From: CALGSZ01 sp042408955
GTDB lineage: Bacteria > Chloroflexota > Chloroflexia > Thermomicrobiales > UBA6265
Reading direction: 5' to 3'
NCBI GenBank assembly: GCA_042408955.1
Contig: JBHOQQ010000112.1
Coordinates: forward strand, 1-37,838
Length of the DNA: 37,838 bases
Every line of letters begins with the position of its first letter. The first letter of the stretch is position 1. Under the pieces are notes generated by a model that saw nothing but the letters and a program-made list of their open reading frames with translations, made no database searches and was not told where the DNA came from. Below are positions 1 through 7,567 of the stretch, in pieces. The position numbers were made by a program, and so were the translations under genes.

Positions 1-53
1 ATGCATCGCGCCCGACTCGTCCACCTCTGTTCGACAGCATCGCGCGGGCCGGG

Positions 54-395
54 AGCGCGGGGCTAAAGCCCCCACGCTCCAGCGACGAAGCCCCCCTGAA
101 GGGGCTAAAACGATATGGCACGTCAAAGCCAGCCGGCTTTAGTCGGCTTGGTGGTCTCAGCGCGGGCCTTGAGGCTCGCGCGATCGGCGGCGGAGGATGG
201 CCCGTCCGCCATGCGCGCCGACAATCATCAGCTTGGCAGGGAGCCCGCTCTCGCGCGGGGCTAAAGCCCCCGCGCTCAAGCCACAAAGCCCCCTGAAGGG
301 AGCTCATAAGGAGGACACCGTGATTGACAGACCAGCTGGCTTCAGCCGACTTTGTATGCTCAGCGCGGGGACGTTCGCCCCGCGCGACGCTGGCG
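54..395. repeat. Pair of imperfect direct repeats with internal palindromes
   Basis: Two related copies lie at about 54-165 and 252-370. Each begins with a GCGCGGGGCTAAAGCCCC core, which contains the palindrome GGGGCT-AA-AGCCCC (59-72 and 257-270). A second block follows in each, related to AAGCCCCCTGAAGGG, and then an imperfect stem related to CAGCCGGCTTTAGTCGGC in the first copy and CAGCTGGCTTCAGCCGAC in the second. Both copies close with CTCAGCGCGGG. The order of blocks is the same in both, so this is one compound element present twice rather than chance GC palindromes. Its function is unknown. It resembles the interspersed palindromic repeats common in Chloroflexota intergenic DNA (recalled, not searched). 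Confidence 0.7.
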
Positions 396-550
396 CGGTG
401 GTGCGCTTTGTGCGCCTACTGTGGCAATGAGTCTGCCTCCAGCGAGCCTGCCCGCGCGGGTCTTTCGTCCTGCGCGCCCAGCCCGTGCGATGCCGTCGGA
501 CGGACGTTGGCCTGACGGGCACAATCAATCGGGCTCCTACACAATGTCTA

Positions 551-735
551 ACCCCTGACCCCCGACTCCTGGCCCCCTCTGGGCGGGCGCGATAAATCGC
601 GCCCCTACGACACCGAACGGCTGATCGCTGACGTCTAGAAACTCGAAGCTCGTAGGTCAAAGCTCGCACCTCAACGCTTCCCCGACCCCTGACCCCCGAC
701 TCCTGACCCCTCCCCAGCCCCCAACCGACCCCTGA
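551..735. repeat. C-rich direct repeats and a 20-bp palindrome
   Basis: The phrase ACCCCTGACCCCCGACTCCT occurs at about 551-570 and again at about 685-704, with a shorter copy (ACCCCTGACC) near 726-735. Between the two long copies lies a perfect palindrome at 585-604, GGGCGCGAT-AA-ATCGCGCCC, followed by CTACG. No gene spans the block. These look like non-coding interspersed repeats. The strongly strand-biased C-runs could also be simple-sequence drift. Confidence 0.65.
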
Positions 736-836
736 CCAGCAGCCGGTGGCTCGTTTAGACTGGCAATCAACAGGTGAAGAGTGGCGGACGTACCCTAGCA
801 ATGCTGGCAACAGCATCGGGGGGCGGTTGGTTCGTA

Positions 837-2297
837 ATGACACAGACAATGGCTTCATCGGTATTGGACGCGTTGCCGCCCCGGGCAGCGGCGATCGTTA
901 CCCGGCTGGGCCAGACATTCGCCGCGGCCGAGCATGAGCTCGCCTTGGTCGGGGGCATCGTTCGCGATGCATTGCTCGGACGCCCTTTGCCAGCCGATCT
1001 CGATTTCGCCACCGACGCCCTGCCCGAGGAGACGCAAGCGCTGGGGGAAGCAGCGGGAGCGACATCCGTCTATCTCGTTGGTGCGAAGTTCGGCACGGTC
1101 GGCCTGGTCTTTGCGCCAGATGCGGGTGATGGCGCCAATGGCGAGCCAATCACCGTAGAGATCACTACCTATCGAAGCGAGCACTACCCTGATGAAACGC
1201 GCTGGCCTACAGTGGCGTTCGGCACCAGCTTGCTCGGTGATCTCGCGCGGCGCGACTTCACCGTCAACGCCATGGCGGTGGACGCGGTCTCTGGCGAGAT
1301 CGTCGACCCGTTCGACGGGCAAGCCGATCTCGCGCGCGGAATCATTCGCGCCGTTGGTGATCCGGATGAGCGCTTCCGGGAGGACCCGCTCCGGCTGCTG
1401 CGTGCGGCCCGGTTCGTCGCTCAGCTCGGATTCTTGGTGGAGCCGGCAACCAAAGCGGCCATGGCGCGCCAGGCTGGCAGCTTAGCCCGGATCAGCAAAG
1501 AGCGCATCTACGCCGAGCTCACCAAACTCCTGACCGGCGACTACGCATCGCATGGGCTGGAGACACTGTTGGAGACAGGGCTGCTGATCATCGCCATGCC
1601 CGAGCTTGAGCCGCTTGCGGCCGAAGCGCAAAGCCGGACCGATCCCAGGCGCGGTGTGCACCGGGAGAAGGACGTGTGGGATCACACGCTCAAGGTTGTG
1701 GATCGGGCGCCACCGCGTCCGGTCGTGCGCTGGGCAGCGCTGTTGCATGATGCCGCCAAACCGCTGACACGGTCAGTTGACGCTGCCGGCAACGTTCACT
1801 TTTTTGGTCATGAGCGAGAGGGAGCGGCACTCGCGCAGCGCCTGCTGAGCCGCCTGAAAGCGGATAAGGCCACGCAAGTAGCCGTCGCCCGATTGGTCGA
1901 GCTGCACCTGCGGCCCGCGACCTACGATCCCGATTGGACGGATAGTGCGGTCCGGCGTCTTATGCTCGAGGCGGGTGATGTCCTTGATGATCTGCTCGAT
2001 CTTGCTGCCGCGGATGTGACGTCTGCGCGGTTACAGAAGCAACGCGCGGCAGCAGTGCGCATCGAAGCCCTGAGGGAACGCATACGGCGCCTGGAGGCGG
2101 AGCACGCGCTGGCGCAGCTCAAGAGTCCGCTCGATGGTGATGAGCTGATGGGGATGTTCGGGCGCCCGCCGGGGCGCTGGATTGCCATCATCAAGGACCG
2201 CCTGCGCGAGCTCGTTATTGATGGCGTGCTTGCTCCGGATGATAAGGCCACGGCTGCACACATTGCGCGGCAAATGGTTGAGCGAGGGGAAGCTTGA
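837..2297 (+). CDS. cca: tRNA nucleotidyltransferase / poly(A) polymerase family, with HD domain
   Basis: Class II nucleotidyltransferase of the CCA-adding / poly(A) polymerase family, which extends or repairs tRNA 3' ends in the cytosol. Near the N terminus is the family signature LVGGIVRDALLG, followed by the metal-binding aspartates in ADLDFATDA. RRDFTVNAMAV and DPLRLLRAARF mark the end of the head and the neck domain. A central HD motif (ALLHDAAKP) places it with the HD-containing subgroup. At about 486 residues it is normal length for that group. The start is uncertain: ATG 837 (alternative ATG 849) sits just before the conserved domain, while GTG 774 and ATG 801 would only add poorly conserved sequence. 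From sequence alone, CCA-adding, A-adding and poly(A) activity cannot be separated. Two small HTH genes follow on the same strand. Confidence 0.9.
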   Translation: MTQTMASSVLDALPPRAAAIVTRLGQTFAAAEHELALVGGIVRDALLGRPLPADLDFATDALPEETQALGEAAGATSVYLVGAKFGTVGLVFAPDAGDGANGEPITVEITTYRSEHYPDETRWPTVAFGTSLLGDLARRDFTVNAMAVDAVSGEIVDPFDGQADLARGIIRAVGDPDERFREDPLRLLRAARFVAQLGFLVEPATKAAMARQAGSLARISKERIYAELTKLLTGDYASHGLETLLETGLLIIAMPELEPLAAEAQSRTDPRRGVHREKDVWDHTLKVVDRAPPRPVVRWAALLHDAAKPLTRSVDAAGNVHFFGHEREGAALAQRLLSRLKADKATQVAVARLVELHLRPATYDPDWTDSAVRRLMLEAGDVLDDLLDLAAADVTSARLQKQRAAAVRIEALRERIRRLEAEHALAQLKSPLDGDELMGMFGRPPGRWIAIIKDRLRELVIDGVLAPDDKATAAHIARQMVERGEA

Positions 2298-2344
2298 CGT
2301 GAACGCGCTTCCCGACTGCGACGAGGCGAGGGTAAGGAGCAACC

Positions 2345-2557
2345 ATGGAAACGCATGAACGAGGAGGCCAGTCGGTTGAAGAGCTCCTGCACAAGGATTT
2401 CTACTCGCCGGAGGAGCTTGCCATCCTGCTCGATATGGATGTCAATGCAATTCGCCAGGCAGCGTTTGCTGGAAGGCTGAAAGCCGAGATCGTTGATCAT
2501 GACATCATCGGCATTAAGCGCGAGGACGCGATCGCGTGGCTTCGCGCTGAGGAGTAA
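2345..2557 (+). CDS. Small excisionase-like HTH protein (copy 1)
   Basis: A 70-residue protein preceded by the ribosome site GTAAGGAGC. The core FYSPEELAILLDMDVNAIRQ is a winged-helix/MerR-type helix-turn-helix of the excisionase (HTH_17) kind. It is followed by a short wing containing GRLKAEIVDHDIIGIKREDAIAWL. Proteins of this size and type bind DNA as transcription factors or recombination directionality factors, or may be orphan regulators. No integrase is nearby, so an excisionase role is not supported. It starts 47 bp after the tRNA nucleotidyltransferase gene and could be co-transcribed with it. The next gene is a diverged duplicate, about 60% identical over 70 residues by my hand count (42 of 70). 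Confidence 0.8.
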   Translation: METHERGGQSVEELLHKDFYSPEELAILLDMDVNAIRQAAFAGRLKAEIVDHDIIGIKREDAIAWLRAEE

Positions 2558-2670
2558 GCTCGCCATCGTACAACCGGGAGAGCGGCACGAGCGTATGCTT
2601 GGATAACACGTGTCCCTTGCTTTGCGGCTGGCGACTTCCCGTCACGCGCATGGACCAGAAGGAGGGCACG

Positions 2671-2925
2671 ATGGAAGTCCGCGAGCGGATCGGCCGCACT
2701 CCCGATGAATTGTTGCATCAGGATCATTACACGCCTGAAGAGCTGGCGGTCTTGCTCGATATGGATGTCAACGCGATCCGGGCGGCGGTGTTCAACCACC
2801 GCCTGAAAGCGTTTGTTGTTGATCATCACATCATGTGCATACGGCGTGACGATGTCCTGCGCTGGCTCGCCGGGCAGGAGGGCGTGATCCCTCACATCCA
2901 CGCCGAGTGGGCCGCGACGATGTAG
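2671..2925 (+). CDS. Small excisionase-like HTH protein (copy 2)
   Basis: An 84-residue paralogue of the preceding gene. Start ATG 2671 is fixed by the strong ribosome site GAAGGAGGG at 2658-2666; the in-frame upstream start at 2599 would add a non-homologous N terminus. The HTH core reads HYTPEELAVLLDMDVNAIRA, nearly the same as copy 1. The wing keeps RLKA and VDH. It ends with a 14-residue tail (GVIPHIHAEWAATM) that copy 1 lacks. The recognition-helix segment (AAVFNHRLKA against QAAFAGRLKA) differs, so the two may bind different sites. A tandem duplication followed by divergence is the simplest history. The DNA target is unknown. Confidence 0.8.
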   Translation: MEVRERIGRTPDELLHQDHYTPEELAVLLDMDVNAIRAAVFNHRLKAFVVDHHIMCIRRDDVLRWLAGQEGVIPHIHAEWAATM

Positions 2926-3047
2926 CCACGCCACTGGGCATCGTGGAGCAAGCGCGACGGCTCGCGACGCATGGCCGCGAGGACCACCTCGCCAGAGGTA
3001 GCTATTGCTATGCCGTCCGGGTTGCTGCTGCGGCTCCGCCAGACGCG

Positions 3048-3815
3048 CTACACGAAGGGGACAACGAGATACACCAGCAACCAGTGCGTGGCCGCAGCCG
3101 GAAGCGCTCCGCCGGGCCAACGGCGTATGGCGCGCGCGAGAAGCGCAACGAGCAATCCTAGGGCGCAGCCGCTGACGAAGGCAAGCACGAGTGAGGCTTC
3201 GCTTGGGCCCAGGGCAACCATGGCGACGTCGCGCAGGCCCCACGAGACCGCGAAGAGCACGGTAGCAACACTCAGACCTTGCTTGAGATCGCGATACGAG
3301 CGCGCCACGACGCCAAAATGAATGAGATGATAGGCGGCGACATCCGCGAGACCAAAGGCGATCAGCTTCGCGGCGGGAATGGGTGGCCCCTCAACCAGCC
3401 GCGCGGCCGCGACCATCAGCGGAGCGCCGATGAGGAGCAGGCGCGCTTGTGCCGTGAAGCCTGATGGCCGGTGGCGCTGATCGCTCTCGGCTGGAGGTGG
3501 TCCTGGCATTGGCTCACGAGCGTGGAGGGGTGGCTGCCTGACATACATCCAGGCTAGCAGCGCGGCGACAAGCGGGGCACCGAGCCGCGCGAGATACCAA
3601 AGGAAGGGCGTCTCCTCGATTCGGCCTGCGGGCGCCAATCCGACAGCGAGCAGCAGCGGCCAGACGCCTTGATGGATGAGCGTGAGATTGAACCAGCGAT
3701 AGAGACGACGGAAGGCCGCCAGCCTATCGCCGAGCGCGATCTGGCCGTTCGTCGCGGTTATGTGTTTCCATCCCCCCTGCCGTTTCGCAGCGTGCAGCTC
3801 TTGGCTCCTGATCAC
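3048..3815 (-). CDS. Polytopic membrane protein of unknown function, coupled to pdhC
   Basis: I do not recognise this family. The roughly 255-residue product has about seven hydrophobic segments, for example WPLLLAVGLAPAG, FLWYLARLGAPLVAALLAW, LLLIGAPLMVAAARLV, GLADVAAYHLIHFGVVA, GLSVATVLFAVSWGL and LVLAFVSGCALGLLVALLA, so it is an inner-membrane protein. A charged, proline-rich loop (REPMPGPPPAESDQRHRPSG) separates the second and third. Start GTG 3815 overlaps the E2 stop as GTGA, which suggests translational coupling. The open frame extends further upstream, but that part lies antisense-free inside the E2 coding end and is implausible as protein. It is the last gene of the pyruvate dehydrogenase operon. 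A link to that complex is inference from position only. Confidence 0.65.
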   Translation of the reverse strand: MIRSQELHAAKRQGGWKHITATNGQIALGDRLAAFRRLYRWFNLTLIHQGVWPLLLAVGLAPAGRIEETPFLWYLARLGAPLVAALLAWMYVRQPPLHAREPMPGPPPAESDQRHRPSGFTAQARLLLIGAPLMVAAARLVEGPPIPAAKLIAFGLADVAAYHLIHFGVVARSYRDLKQGLSVATVLFAVSWGLRDVAMVALGPSEASLVLAFVSGCALGLLVALLARAIRRWPGGALPAAATHWLLVYLVVPFV

Positions 3816-5191
3816 GAAAGCGCCAAGAGCATCGGATTTTGCAGGTAACGCTTCACGGCCTGCAGGAAGCGGGCAGCTTCCGCGCCATCGGTGATGCGGT
3901 GATCGCACGAGAGCGTCAGCTTCATCCGGTGACCGACGACAATCTGGCCATCCTTGACCACCGGGGTCTCGGTGATTGAGCCAATCGCCAGGATTGCCGC
4001 CTGGGGCGGATTGATCACGGCGATGAACTCCTCAACGTCGTACATGCCAAGGTTGCTCGTGGTGAAGGTTCCGCCCTGATACTCATACGGCTGCAAGCCG
4101 CCCTCGCGCGCTCGCCGGATGAGGTCTTTCGACATCCGCGCGATGGTGCCGAGGCTCTTCTGGTCAGCATCAGGAATGAACGGGGCGATCAGGCCCCCTT
4201 CGATCGCGACGGCAATGTTGATGTCGATATTCGGATGGTCGTAGAGCGTCTCCCCCTCCATCGTCGTGTTGAGGTTGGGGAACTCCCGCAGCGCCAGGGC
4301 AGCCGCCTTGACAATGAGGTCGTTGAAGGAAATTTTGCTTGCCTCGTCCTGCACCTGGGCGTTGATCTGCTCGCGGAAGGCGATTGCAGCCTCCATGTCC
4401 ACTTCGGATGTGACATAGAAGTGCGGGATCGTCGCCTTGCTTTCGGCCATGCGCTTGCCGGTGGTGCGCCGGATTCTGCTGAGCTCGCGTGGCTTGCCAG
4501 CCGGGCGCCCCGCAGGAGCTACGGGTTGGACGCTGGGAGCCGCGGCCGGGACGGCAGCTGGAGCGGGTGGCGCCACGACCTCGGGTGCTGGCGGCGGCGC
4601 AATTGGCAGCGCCTTTGCACCGGTGATATACGGCATGACATCGTCTTTGACGATCCGGCCACCGGGACCGGTGCCAGCAATCAACTCCAGGTTTAGCCCG
4701 TGCTCAGCCGCAAGACGCCGCACGAGCGGAGAGGCGCGCAGCCGCTCTCCGGGAGCGCGTGTGACCGCGGGCGGAGCCGGGGCCGCGACCGCGCTTGCCA
4801 CTCCGGCGGGAGCCTGCTCTTGGCCATTCGTCACGACCGGGGCCGGGGCGGGCGCGGGTGGAGCTGCTGGCGGCGGAGGAGCCGCGGCCTCGACTGGCGG
4901 TGCGCCGCGCCCATCGCCAGGAGCAGCCGCCGGAGCAGCCACGGCCACGGCTTCCCCAGCCTCACCGATCACCGCGATCGGCGTTCCCACAGGCACCGAT
5001 TGCCCCTCGCCAACCAGCATCTGCGTAAGGACGCCGGATTCGGTCGCTTCAAGCTCCAGGGTAACCTTGTCGGTTTCGATCTCAGCGATCGGCTCGCCCT
5101 CGGCGACCTCTTCACCCACCTGCTTGAGCCAGCGGAGGAGCGTCCCCTCCTCCATGGCGTCGCCCATCTTGGGCATGATAACGGTTGACAT
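3812..5191 (-). CDS. pdhC: Dihydrolipoamide acetyltransferase (E2) of the pyruvate dehydrogenase complex
   Basis: This 459-residue E2 transfers the acyl group from the E1-bound intermediate to CoA through a swinging lipoyl arm. An N-terminal lipoyl domain (residues 1-80) carries the modified lysine in ETDKV (K42). A long Ala/Pro linker (about 85-150) follows, then a peripheral-subunit-binding domain (about 155-195, with GTGPGGRIVKDDV), a second Ala/Pro linker and the catalytic domain (about 235-459). The active-site motif DHRITDG places the catalytic His at about residue 431. There is one lipoyl domain only. It begins 2 bp after pdhB with ribosome site GGGGGAC, so the genes are co-transcribed. 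A branched-chain oxoacid or acetoin dehydrogenase E2 is possible, because these share the architecture. Confidence 0.92.
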   Translation of the reverse strand: MSTVIMPKMGDAMEEGTLLRWLKQVGEEVAEGEPIAEIETDKVTLELEATESGVLTQMLVGEGQSVPVGTPIAVIGEAGEAVAVAAPAAAPGDGRGAPPVEAAAPPPPAAPPAPAPAPVVTNGQEQAPAGVASAVAAPAPPAVTRAPGERLRASPLVRRLAAEHGLNLELIAGTGPGGRIVKDDVMPYITGAKALPIAPPPAPEVVAPPAPAAVPAAAPSVQPVAPAGRPAGKPRELSRIRRTTGKRMAESKATIPHFYVTSEVDMEAAIAFREQINAQVQDEASKISFNDLIVKAAALALREFPNLNTTMEGETLYDHPNIDINIAVAIEGGLIAPFIPDADQKSLGTIARMSKDLIRRAREGGLQPYEYQGGTFTTSNLGMYDVEEFIAVINPPQAAILAIGSITETPVVKDGQIVVGHRMKLTLSCDHRITDGAEAARFLQAVKRYLQNPMLLALS

Positions 5192-5193
5192 GC

Positions 5194-6186
5194 TTACGTC
5201 CCCCGCGTGCGATACGTGACGCGCCGGACCGCGTCGATTACTTGTTGCTCACTTGGGAAGGCGGCCTGCTCCAGATTCCGCGCGTAGGGTGCCGGCACCT
5301 CGGCCCCGCTGACGCGCTCAACGGGCGCATCGAGGTAATCGAACGCTTGCTCTTGTAGGATGGCGGCCACCTCGCTCGCGACACTAAACCAGCGCCACTG
5401 CTCCTGGACAACGACCGCGCGGTTGGTCTTCTTGACCGATTCAACGATCGTGCGTTCGTCGAACGGCCGGATGGACCGGAGATCGATCACTTCTGCTTCG
5501 AGTTTTTCCTCTTGCGCCAGTCGCTCGGCAACGCGCAGCAAGAGGTTGACCTGCCGGCCGTAGGCGATCAGTGTGACATCGGTGCCTTCCCGCGCAATCC
5601 GGGCCTGTCCAAACGGCACCGTATACTCGCCTTCCGGAACCTCACCCTTGGTGCCATACAGCGCTCCTGCTTCGAGGAAGATCACGGGATTCGGATCCCG
5701 GATGGCGGTGATCATCATCCCCTTGGCGTCATGCGGCGTGACCGGGGAGACGACCTTCAATCCAGGAAAGTGACCGTAGAACCCTTCCAAACTGTGCGTG
5801 TGCTGGGCCGAAAGCTGGACGCCCCCGCCGTTGGGGCCGCGGATCACCAATGGAACCTTGACTTGCCCGCCTGAGAAGTAGTGGAGCTTGGCCGCGTTTT
5901 GAATGATCTGATCGGCAGCCTGAAACGAGAAATTCCATGTCATCATTTCGACGATGGGGCGCATGCCGAGCATAGCCATGCCAATCGCGGCGCCGGTAAA
6001 GCCGCCTTCGGAGATCGGCGTGTCGATGACGCGCTTTGGCCCGAAGCGCTCGAGCAGACCGTCGGTGACGAGGTGCGTGCCGCCGTAGAGCCCAATATCC
6101 TCCCCGAGGAGGACAATCGACTCATCACGCTCCATTTCCTCCGCCATGGCGGATCGGAGTGCTTCCCGATAGGTCATGACCGGCAT
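5194..6186 (-). CDS. pdhB: Pyruvate dehydrogenase E1 component, beta subunit
   Basis: A 330-residue beta subunit of the heterotetrameric thiamine-diphosphate E1. The N terminus has the typical YREALRSAMAEEMERDESIV and LGEDIGLYGG. DTPISEGGFTGAAIGMAMLG supplies the conserved glutamate region near the cofactor. IRGPNGGG and SVEGF-like SLEGFYGHFPGLKVVSPVTP are also standard for the family. The C-terminal transketolase domain includes DLRSIRPFDERTIVESVKKT. Start ATG 6186 has ribosome site AAAGGACAG. It lies between pdhA and pdhC in the usual order. Substrate (pyruvate, branched-chain oxoacid or acetoin) cannot be fixed from the sequence alone. Confidence 0.92.
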   Translation of the reverse strand: MPVMTYREALRSAMAEEMERDESIVLLGEDIGLYGGTHLVTDGLLERFGPKRVIDTPISEGGFTGAAIGMAMLGMRPIVEMMTWNFSFQAADQIIQNAAKLHYFSGGQVKVPLVIRGPNGGGVQLSAQHTHSLEGFYGHFPGLKVVSPVTPHDAKGMMITAIRDPNPVIFLEAGALYGTKGEVPEGEYTVPFGQARIAREGTDVTLIAYGRQVNLLLRVAERLAQEEKLEAEVIDLRSIRPFDERTIVESVKKTNRAVVVQEQWRWFSVASEVAAILQEQAFDYLDAPVERVSGAEVPAPYARNLEQAAFPSEQQVIDAVRRVTYRTRGT

Positions 6187-6209
6187 AGCTGTCCTTTCTA
6201 TTCGCCGGT

Positions 6210-6304
6210 AGCCGATAGCACATAGCCGGTTGGTTGTTGGGGAAACACGCTTTGAGCTGCTCCGGTGTGTCTCAGTCCGATACTGGAGCTGCTTTCTATC
6301 GGCT
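6210..6304. repeat. Inverted repeat in the pdhA-pdhB gap
   Basis: The 137-bp gap between pdhA and pdhB contains AGCCGATAG (6210-6218) and its exact reverse complement CTATCGGCT (6296-6304). Related phrases (CATAGCCGG, TTGGCTAT) lie beside them. On the operon transcript the two arms could close a loop of about 77 nt. It may be an RNA structure that sets the subunit ratio, or just an inserted intergenic repeat. Confidence 0.45.
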
Positions 6305-6323
6305 CTTGGCTATCTGCTTGTGG

Positions 6324-7382
6324 CTACTCCTCTGCATAGACATCGGTATAGAGCTCTTCGAGCGGCGGCTCGGGGCTTTCGTCGGCAAACCGGACTGCGT
6401 CCTCGACGATCTCCTTCGCCTCGGCGCGGATGGCTTCGAGTTGATCCTCGCTCACTCCGTACTCGACCAACTTGTGTTCAAGCAAGCCGATCGGATCACG
6501 CTCGCGCCATTTCCGCACTTCCTCCTTCGTGCGGTAGCGCTCGAGGAAGTCTGCCGCACCATGAGGAGCGATTCGGTACGTAATCGCCTCGACCGCGTAG
6601 GGTTTCCCTGTCTCGCGCACCCGAGCAGTCACGCGATGCGCACACTCGATGACGGCTTCGAGATCCATGCCGTCAACCTTTTCGTGCTCGATGCCATACG
6701 AGTCAAATTTCCGGGCGAGGTCGGTCATCGCCGTTGCGCGCTCGACACTTGTGCCCATGCCGTACTGATTGTTTTCGACAATAAACAGGCAGGGGTTCAT
6801 GCCATCCCGGCCCCACAGCCCCGAGAGGTTCGCTGCCTCATGGAAGGCGCCGTTGTTGATGGCGCCATCGCCGAGATAGAGCTGGACGATGCTGTCCGTG
6901 CCCTGGTATTTCAGCGCGTAGGCCATGCCGACACCGAGGGGAATGTGGCCACCAACGATGCCAAAGCCTCCCATGAAGTCGTTGGCGACATTGAAGAGGT
7001 GCATCGAGCCGCCTTTGCCCTTGACCAGCCCCGTCGCCTTGCCGAAGAGCTCGGCCATGACCTGGCGCGGAGTGCTGCCGAGGAGCAGTGCGTGGGCGTG
7101 ATCGCGGTACGCGGTGATGACCTTATCTCCCTTGCGGTGCGCATCGAGAAAGCCGGTCGCCACCGCTTCCTGGCCGATATAGACGTGGAGATAGCCGCCA
7201 ATCTTCCCTTGCCGGAACGCGCGTTGCGACGCCTCCTCAAACAGGCGGATGATCACCATCTGCCGGTAGTGGCCGACGAGCTTCTCGGTGTCACGGCGCT
7301 CGAGTACAGGTACACCATCCGGATTCGCGTCATCGGCCCCATCAGCGCGACGTTTCTTTGCTGAACTCCGCGTCGTTGCCAT
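6324..7382 (-). CDS. pdhA: Pyruvate dehydrogenase E1 component, alpha subunit
   Basis: A 352-residue E1 alpha subunit that binds thiamine diphosphate and decarboxylates the 2-oxoacid. The cofactor motif begins at GDGAINNG (about residues 171-178) and ends at NNQ (204-206), the spacing expected for the family. GGYLHVYIGQEA and AYRDHAHALLLG near the N terminus, and KGGSMHLFN around residue 125, are standard alpha-subunit blocks. The phosphorylation-loop region reads TYRIAPHGAADF. The first 25 residues are charged and poorly conserved. It is the first gene of the complex here, and a leader of about 185 bp separates it from the upstream hypothetical gene. No E3 (lipoamide dehydrogenase) gene lies in the window, so that subunit must be encoded elsewhere. 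Confidence 0.92.
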   Translation of the reverse strand: MATTRSSAKKRRADGADDANPDGVPVLERRDTEKLVGHYRQMVIIRLFEEASQRAFRQGKIGGYLHVYIGQEAVATGFLDAHRKGDKVITAYRDHAHALLLGSTPRQVMAELFGKATGLVKGKGGSMHLFNVANDFMGGFGIVGGHIPLGVGMAYALKYQGTDSIVQLYLGDGAINNGAFHEAANLSGLWGRDGMNPCLFIVENNQYGMGTSVERATAMTDLARKFDSYGIEHEKVDGMDLEAVIECAHRVTARVRETGKPYAVEAITYRIAPHGAADFLERYRTKEEVRKWRERDPIGLLEHKLVEYGVSEDQLEAIRAEAKEIVEDAVRFADESPEPPLEELYTDVYAEE

Positions 7383-7567
7383 GGTCTATTCCGTTTCAAT
7401 TCTCACTCTGCCGTTTCGCAGAGCGCAACTCCAGCCGAGCGGGTGACCCGCCAGGTTCCGGCGAATTGTACCCGACTGCTCCCGCAGCGTCTCCGTCACG
7501 TCGCCAGATCCCGCTGGCGCCCAGCCACCGGGCAGAGGAAGCACACGAGCAGGGCGTCTCTCCTGGA
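7383..7567 (-). promoter_or_regulatory. Leader region of the pyruvate dehydrogenase operon
   Basis: This gap precedes pdhA. Close to the start codon is a small hairpin CTCTGC-GAAACG-GCAGAG (about 7407-7424). Its core, CTGCCGTTTCGCAG on the plus strand, recurs at about 3777-3790, just inside the membrane-protein gene at the other end of the operon. A TACAAT -10-like hexamer lies at 7470-7465, but no good -35 accompanies it. I looked for T-box and thiamine riboswitch signatures and did not find them. It is a likely control region with no identified regulator. Confidence 0.35.

Larger units (their letters stand above)
1..836. other. Gene-free region upstream of the tRNA nucleotidyltransferase
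   Basis: I see no convincing gene here. The open frames present are short, lie across the repeats and have no recognisable protein signature. The region is filled by the two compound palindromic repeats (54-395), the C-rich repeats with a palindrome (551-735) and a stretch near 640-680 that repeats the phrase AAGCTCG/AAAGCTCGCACCTC. A promoter for the downstream gene probably lies after 735, but no clear -35/-10 pair is visible. Confidence 0.6.

Noticed and set aside
54..395. CRISPR array
   Set aside because: Only two imperfect copies with palindromic interior and no regular spacers; no cas genes in the window.
7440..7500. Thiamine or T-box riboswitch before pdhA
   Set aside because: Neither the CTGAGA/ACCTGA pair nor the TGGNACCGCG sequence is present.
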